DNA of 64,000 bases from Blautia liquoris (lineage in GTDB: Bacteria; Bacillota; Clostridia; Lachnospirales; Lachnospiraceae), in NCBI RefSeq assembly GCF_015159595.1, contig NZ_CP063304.1, forward strand, positions 1,240,001 to 1,304,000, written 5' to 3'. Below, piece after piece: positions 61,002 to 64,000 of the stretch. The stretch's first letter is position 1. Each line of letters starts with the position of its first letter. The notes below the pieces were generated by a model that worked only from the letters and a program-made list of their open reading frames with translations, made no database searches and had not been told where the DNA came from. The translations under genes were made by a program, and so were the position numbers.

Positions 61002-61062
61002 TTCGATTGTCAAAAGCCCACCCCGAATGTTGAGAACCGGGATGGGTTTTTGACAATCGAAT
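61001..61062 (+). terminator. Very long hairpin between lepB and rbgA
   Basis: Twenty-five-base arms (61001-61025 and 61038-61062) pair fully apart from two G:T wobbles, with a 12-base loop. A T5 tract lies inside the descending arm after a GC-rich core, as in a terminator with a long A/T-rich base extension. It starts at the lepB stop. Confidence 0.7.
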
Positions 61063-61080
61063 AGATCAGGAGGAATATAG

Positions 61081-61920
61081 ATGAATTATCAATGGTATCC
61101 GGGACATATGACGAAAGCGAAACGTCAGATGATGGAAGATATAAAATTAATCGATTTGGTGATAGAACTGGTGGATGCAAGAGTGCCTTACGCTTCACGC
61201 AATCCGGAAATAAATGATCTTGCGAGAAATAAAGCGAGAATAATTTTACTCAACAAAGTGGATTTGGCGGATGAAAGCAAAACCGTTAAGTGGCAGAAAT
61301 ATTTTGAAGAAGAAGGATTTACTGTAGTGAAGGTAAATTCAAAAAGCGGTGCCGGTCTGAAATTAATTCAGGGAGCAATTCAAGAATCATGCAAGGCGAA
61401 GATTGAACGGGATAAACGAAGGGGAATCAAAAATCGTCCTGTAAGGGCGATGGTAGTTGGAATTCCAAATGTCGGTAAGTCTACATTTATTAATTCCTAT
61501 GCAGGAAAAGCAGCCACAAAGACCGGCAATAAACCCGGCGTTACAAAAGGTAAACAGTGGATACGCCTGAATAGGTCTTTGGAACTTCTGGACACACCGG
61601 GCATTTTATGGCCAAAGTTCGAGGATCAGAAGGTGGGACTGCATCTTGCTATGATTGGATCTATAAAAGATGATATTTTAAATACAGAGGAACTAGCACT
61701 TGAAGTACTCATGTTCTTTCAATCTGAATATCCTGGTAACCTGAAAAAACGTTATGGGATCGAGGAATCAAAAAAATGGGTGGATATGTTAAGCCAAATC
61801 GCCCGTGTGCGCCAGTGCCTGAAAAAGGGTGAGGAGCTTGATTATGTAAAGGCAGCGGATATTGTTCTTGATGACTTCAGAAATGGAAATCTGGGAAGGC
61901 TTACCCTGGAAGAACCATGA
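61081..61920 (+). CDS. rbgA: Ribosome biogenesis GTPase RbgA (YlqF)
   Basis: RbgA is a circularly permuted GTPase needed for late 50S assembly. Motifs occur in permuted order: G4 NKVD (58-61), G5 SKSGAG, G1 GIPNVGKS (127-134), G2 near GVTKGKQW and G3 DTPG. The N-terminus WYPGHMTKAKRQ is typical, and a helical ANTAR-like tail follows. The 279 residues match. AGGAGG lies before the ATG, and its stop is beside the rnhB start region. Confidence 0.95.
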   Translation: MNYQWYPGHMTKAKRQMMEDIKLIDLVIELVDARVPYASRNPEINDLARNKARIILLNKVDLADESKTVKWQKYFEEEGFTVVKVNSKSGAGLKLIQGAIQESCKAKIERDKRRGIKNRPVRAMVVGIPNVGKSTFINSYAGKAATKTGNKPGVTKGKQWIRLNRSLELLDTPGILWPKFEDQKVGLHLAMIGSIKDDILNTEELALEVLMFFQSEYPGNLKKRYGIEESKKWVDMLSQIARVRQCLKKGEELDYVKAADIVLDDFRNGNLGRLTLEEP

Positions 61921-61931
61921 GGAGGAGACAA

Positions 61932-62690
61932 ATGAAGAAGACAATTGCCGAAATCAGTCTGGAATTTGATCTGACAGAGGAGTCCCGTATGGATGATCTC
62001 TGCCATACATATAAAGATGATGCTCGTGTGGGTGTGCAAAATCTGATAAAAAAAGCGATTAAAAAGCAGAATGAATTGAGAACTGAGCGGGAACGAATAA
62101 AAAAACTAGAGATCTATGAGCGTAAGTATGAACATCTGGGATATGTCTGTGGCATTGATGAGGTAGGAAGAGGACCGCTTGCGGGACCGGTAGTTGCCGG
62201 AGCCGTTATTCTTCCGAAAGACTGTCAGATCTTGTACCTAAATGATTCCAAACAGTTATCAGCTTCCAGAAGAGAAGAATTGTATGATGTTATCATGAAG
62301 GAAGCAGTGGCTGTTGGAATTGGATATCGAAGTCCTGCCCGAATTGATGAGATTAATATCCTTCAGGCGACATACGAAGCGATGAAAGAAGCAGTCAGCA
62401 AACTAAAACCGCAGCCACAGGTACTGCTCAACGATGCTGTAACGATTCCAGATGTGTTAATACAGCAAGTTCCTCTGATCAAAGGGGACTGCAGGAGTGT
62501 TTCCATTGCGGCGGCAAGCATTGTGGCAAAAGTGACTAGAGACAGACTCATGGTTGAATATGACAAGATTATACCGGGGTATCACCTGGCATCGAATAAA
62601 GGCTACGGATCGGCAGAGCATATTGAGGCACTGAAAAAATTCGGGCCCAGTCCGATCCACAGAAGATCTTTTATTAAACATTTCTGCTGA
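61932..62690 (+). CDS. rnhB: Ribonuclease HII
   Basis: RNase HII removes ribonucleotides from DNA. Catalytic Asp76 and Glu77 lie in CGIDEVGRGPLAGPVVAGA, and a further Asp is in LLNDAV; NKGYGSAEHIEALKK is a C-terminal mark. I choose ATG 61932, with GGAGGAG just upstream, giving 252 residues; ATG 61917 overlaps the rbgA stop and covers the ribosome site. The N-terminal helical extension (about 1-70) is usual in Firmicutes. Confidence 0.94.
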   Translation: MKKTIAEISLEFDLTEESRMDDLCHTYKDDARVGVQNLIKKAIKKQNELRTERERIKKLEIYERKYEHLGYVCGIDEVGRGPLAGPVVAGAVILPKDCQILYLNDSKQLSASRREELYDVIMKEAVAVGIGYRSPARIDEINILQATYEAMKEAVSKLKPQPQVLLNDAVTIPDVLIQQVPLIKGDCRSVSIAAASIVAKVTRDRLMVEYDKIIPGYHLASNKGYGSAEHIEALKKFGPSPIHRRSFIKHFC

Positions 62691-62704
62691 TGGAGGCGGC
62701 TTGC

Positions 62705-63070
62705 GTGAATAATACACAAAAAGGTAGAGCACAGGAGGAGCGAGCCTGCAATTATCTGAGAGGGAAGGGATATGAAATTCTGAACCGAAACTTTTACAGT
62801 CGTTTTGGCGAGATTGATATCATTGCAAGGCAGCAGGAAACGATTGTATTTATAGAAGTAAAATATCGTGAGAATACAAGTGCTATCATCCCGGAGGAGG
62901 CAGTTGACTATAAGAAACGGAAAAGAATCATCAAAACAGCAGATTATTACCGCTTGAAGAATCGAATATGGGATGATATCCCTTGCCGATTTGATGTTAT
63001 ATCCATGGCACAAGAGAAAATCATTCACCATGCAAATGCTTTCGGATATGACGGTAAAAATCTGGACTGA
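62705..63070 (+). CDS. yraN: UPF0102 protein YraN
   Basis: YraN proteins have a nuclease-like fold (Holliday-junction-resolvase-related) and an unproven role. The conserved core FGEIDIIARQQETIVFIEVKYR contains the Asp and Glu-X-Lys expected for such a site. I choose GTG 62705, with GGAGGC seven bases upstream, giving 121 residues; ATG 62690 overlaps the rnhB stop without a ribosome site. It follows rnhB as in many bacteria. Confidence 0.88.
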   Translation: MNNTQKGRAQEERACNYLRGKGYEILNRNFYSRFGEIDIIARQQETIVFIEVKYRENTSAIIPEEAVDYKKRKRIIKTADYYRLKNRIWDDIPCRFDVISMAQEKIIHHANAFGYDGKNLD

Positions 63071-63089
63071 AAGATATGAGGCAAAAAAG

Positions 63090-63941
63090 ATGATAATTAA
63101 CTGGAAAGATGAAAAGGAACCTAAAATGGAAGTGATGCGGAAAAATGGTGTAACATGGCTTGAATTCTCGACTCTGTCAAATGTGGATTTTGTTACACAT
63201 GCTTTCTCCACTCGCCTTGGAGGGGTGAGCAGCGGTATCTTCTCATCTATGAACCTTGGTTTTACCAGAGGAGATGATGAAAAGAATGTCAGAGAAAACT
63301 TTCAAAGACTGTCGGATGCCATTGGTATAGCAGTTGATAGCATTGTGACTTCAGATCAGACTCATACGACGAACATCAGACGAGTGACTCGAGACGATTG
63401 CGGCAATGGGGTGACAAGACCTAGGGGATTTCATGATATTGATGGTTTGATTACAGATGAACCAGGTGTAACTCTGGCAACATTTTATGCGGACTGTGTT
63501 CCTCTTTACTTTGTGGATCCGGTGCATAAGGCGATTGGCCTGTCACATTCCGGATGGAGAGGAACCGTACATAAGATGGGGAAGGTGACAGTGGAAGCCA
63601 TGGGTGAGGCCTTTGGAACGGACCCGCAAGATCTTGTGACGGCCATCGGCCCTTCCATCTGTCAGGACTGTTACGAAGTCAGTGAGGATGTTATTAATGA
63701 ATTTTCGACTGCCTTTGATGTGTCTTTATATGAAAAATTATACTACAAGAAAAATAATGGAAAGTATCAGCTGAATTTATGGGAGGCAAACCGTCAGATT
63801 CTGCTTGAAGCGGGAGTAGGGGAGCATCACATACAGACATCAAATCTATGTACCTGCTGCAACTCAAAATTCTTGTTTTCACACAGGGCCTCACAGGGAA
63901 AAAGAGGAAATTTGGGAGCATTTTTGATGATAAAAAATTGA
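63090..63941 (+). CDS. pgeF: Peptidoglycan editing factor PgeF (YlmD/YfiH, multicopper-like DUF152)
   Basis: PgeF-family proteins hydrolyse wrongly amidated muropeptide precursors or act as purine nucleoside phosphorylase-like enzymes. Metal-site residues are visible: His in DQTHTTNI, Cys in ADCVPLYF and His in LSHSGWRGT; CTCCNSKFLFSHRASQGKRGN is the C-terminal signature. I choose ATG 63090, with GAGG nine bases upstream, giving 283 residues; the longer frame back to 62973 overlaps yraN. A hairpin follows at the window end. Confidence 0.92.
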   Translation: MIINWKDEKEPKMEVMRKNGVTWLEFSTLSNVDFVTHAFSTRLGGVSSGIFSSMNLGFTRGDDEKNVRENFQRLSDAIGIAVDSIVTSDQTHTTNIRRVTRDDCGNGVTRPRGFHDIDGLITDEPGVTLATFYADCVPLYFVDPVHKAIGLSHSGWRGTVHKMGKVTVEAMGEAFGTDPQDLVTAIGPSICQDCYEVSEDVINEFSTAFDVSLYEKLYYKKNNGKYQLNLWEANRQILLEAGVGEHHIQTSNLCTCCNSKFLFSHRASQGKRGNLGAFLMIKN

Positions 63942-63948
63942 AAAGATA

Positions 63949-64000
63949 AAAGTAAAGAAGATTGCATGACTGTTTCAAGCCTTGCAATCTTTCTTACTTT
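63949..64000 (+). terminator. Terminator-like hairpin after pgeF (at window end)
   Basis: Arms at about 63949-63966 and 63983-64000 pair over 18 bases with a small internal mismatch; the descending arm is T-rich. The structure may extend past the window. Confidence 0.6.

Overview
The window reads as a chromosomal segment of a strictly anaerobic Clostridia member, most likely Lachnospiraceae. The evidence is the canonical Firmicute order rnc-smc-ftsY-ylxM-ffh-rpsP-khpA-rimM-trmD-rplS-lepB-rbgA-rnhB-yraN, strong AGGAGG ribosome sites with some TTG/GTG starts, TTGACA-17-TATAAT promoters, an Ech-type hydrogenase, pta-ackA and D-lactate fermentation genes, and DUF711/ACT and DUF3786 families common in that group. 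Genus cannot be settled from sequence alone. No rRNA, tRNA, CRISPR array, insertion sequence or prophage was recognised, and no gene-free gap exceeds 300 bases.

Left part (1-20.5 kb): the 3' end of an AzgA-type purine permease and its terminator; a twelve-gene operon (1237-11808) encoding a six-subunit Ech (group 4) [NiFe] hydrogenase in the order echABCDEF followed by a complete hypABFCDE maturation set; a divergent AraC regulator and four-gene sugar cluster (two TIM-barrel isomerase-like proteins alternating with two Gfo/Idh/MocA oxidoreductases); feoAB for ferrous iron on the minus strand; and fumC.

Middle part (20.7-32.8 kb): five small or poorly characterised genes (DUF3786, GNAT, alpha/beta hydrolase, DUF4349 lipoprotein, 62-residue protein), then an eight-gene molybdenum operon (24142-31339): MoeA-like protein with a Cys-rich tail, moaC, a MOSC-MogA fusion, modABC, a degenerate nucleotidyltransferase fused to a ModE-type DNA-binding domain, and an XdhC-like protein. 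A ModE-type operator (CGTTAT-N12-ATAACG) overlaps the expected transcription start, so the operon appears to be self-regulated. A sodium-pumping decarboxylase beta subunit with a 40-residue gamma-like partner follows.

Right part (32.8-64 kb): gltX with a UvrD-type helicase; ldhA under a promoter containing a Rex-like site; an anti-sigma-like membrane protein, polA, coaE, an MBL hydrolase, ACT and DUF711 proteins; tmcAL divergent from pta-ackA; DUF177-rpmF; mgsA; a lipoprotein with wall-binding-like repeats; and a long housekeeping stretch from plsX to pgeF. The metabolic genes fit together as fermentative redox balancing: ferredoxin-linked H2 evolution with ion pumping (Ech), acetate and ATP from acetyl-CoA (Pta-AckA), lactate as an NADH sink (LdhA), fumarate interconversion (FumC), a methylglyoxal bypass (MgsA) and decarboxylation-driven Na+ export. 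The most unusual items are the MobA-like/ModE fusion with its operator, the two-plus-two sugar cluster and a TrmD with a large unidentified C-terminal domain.
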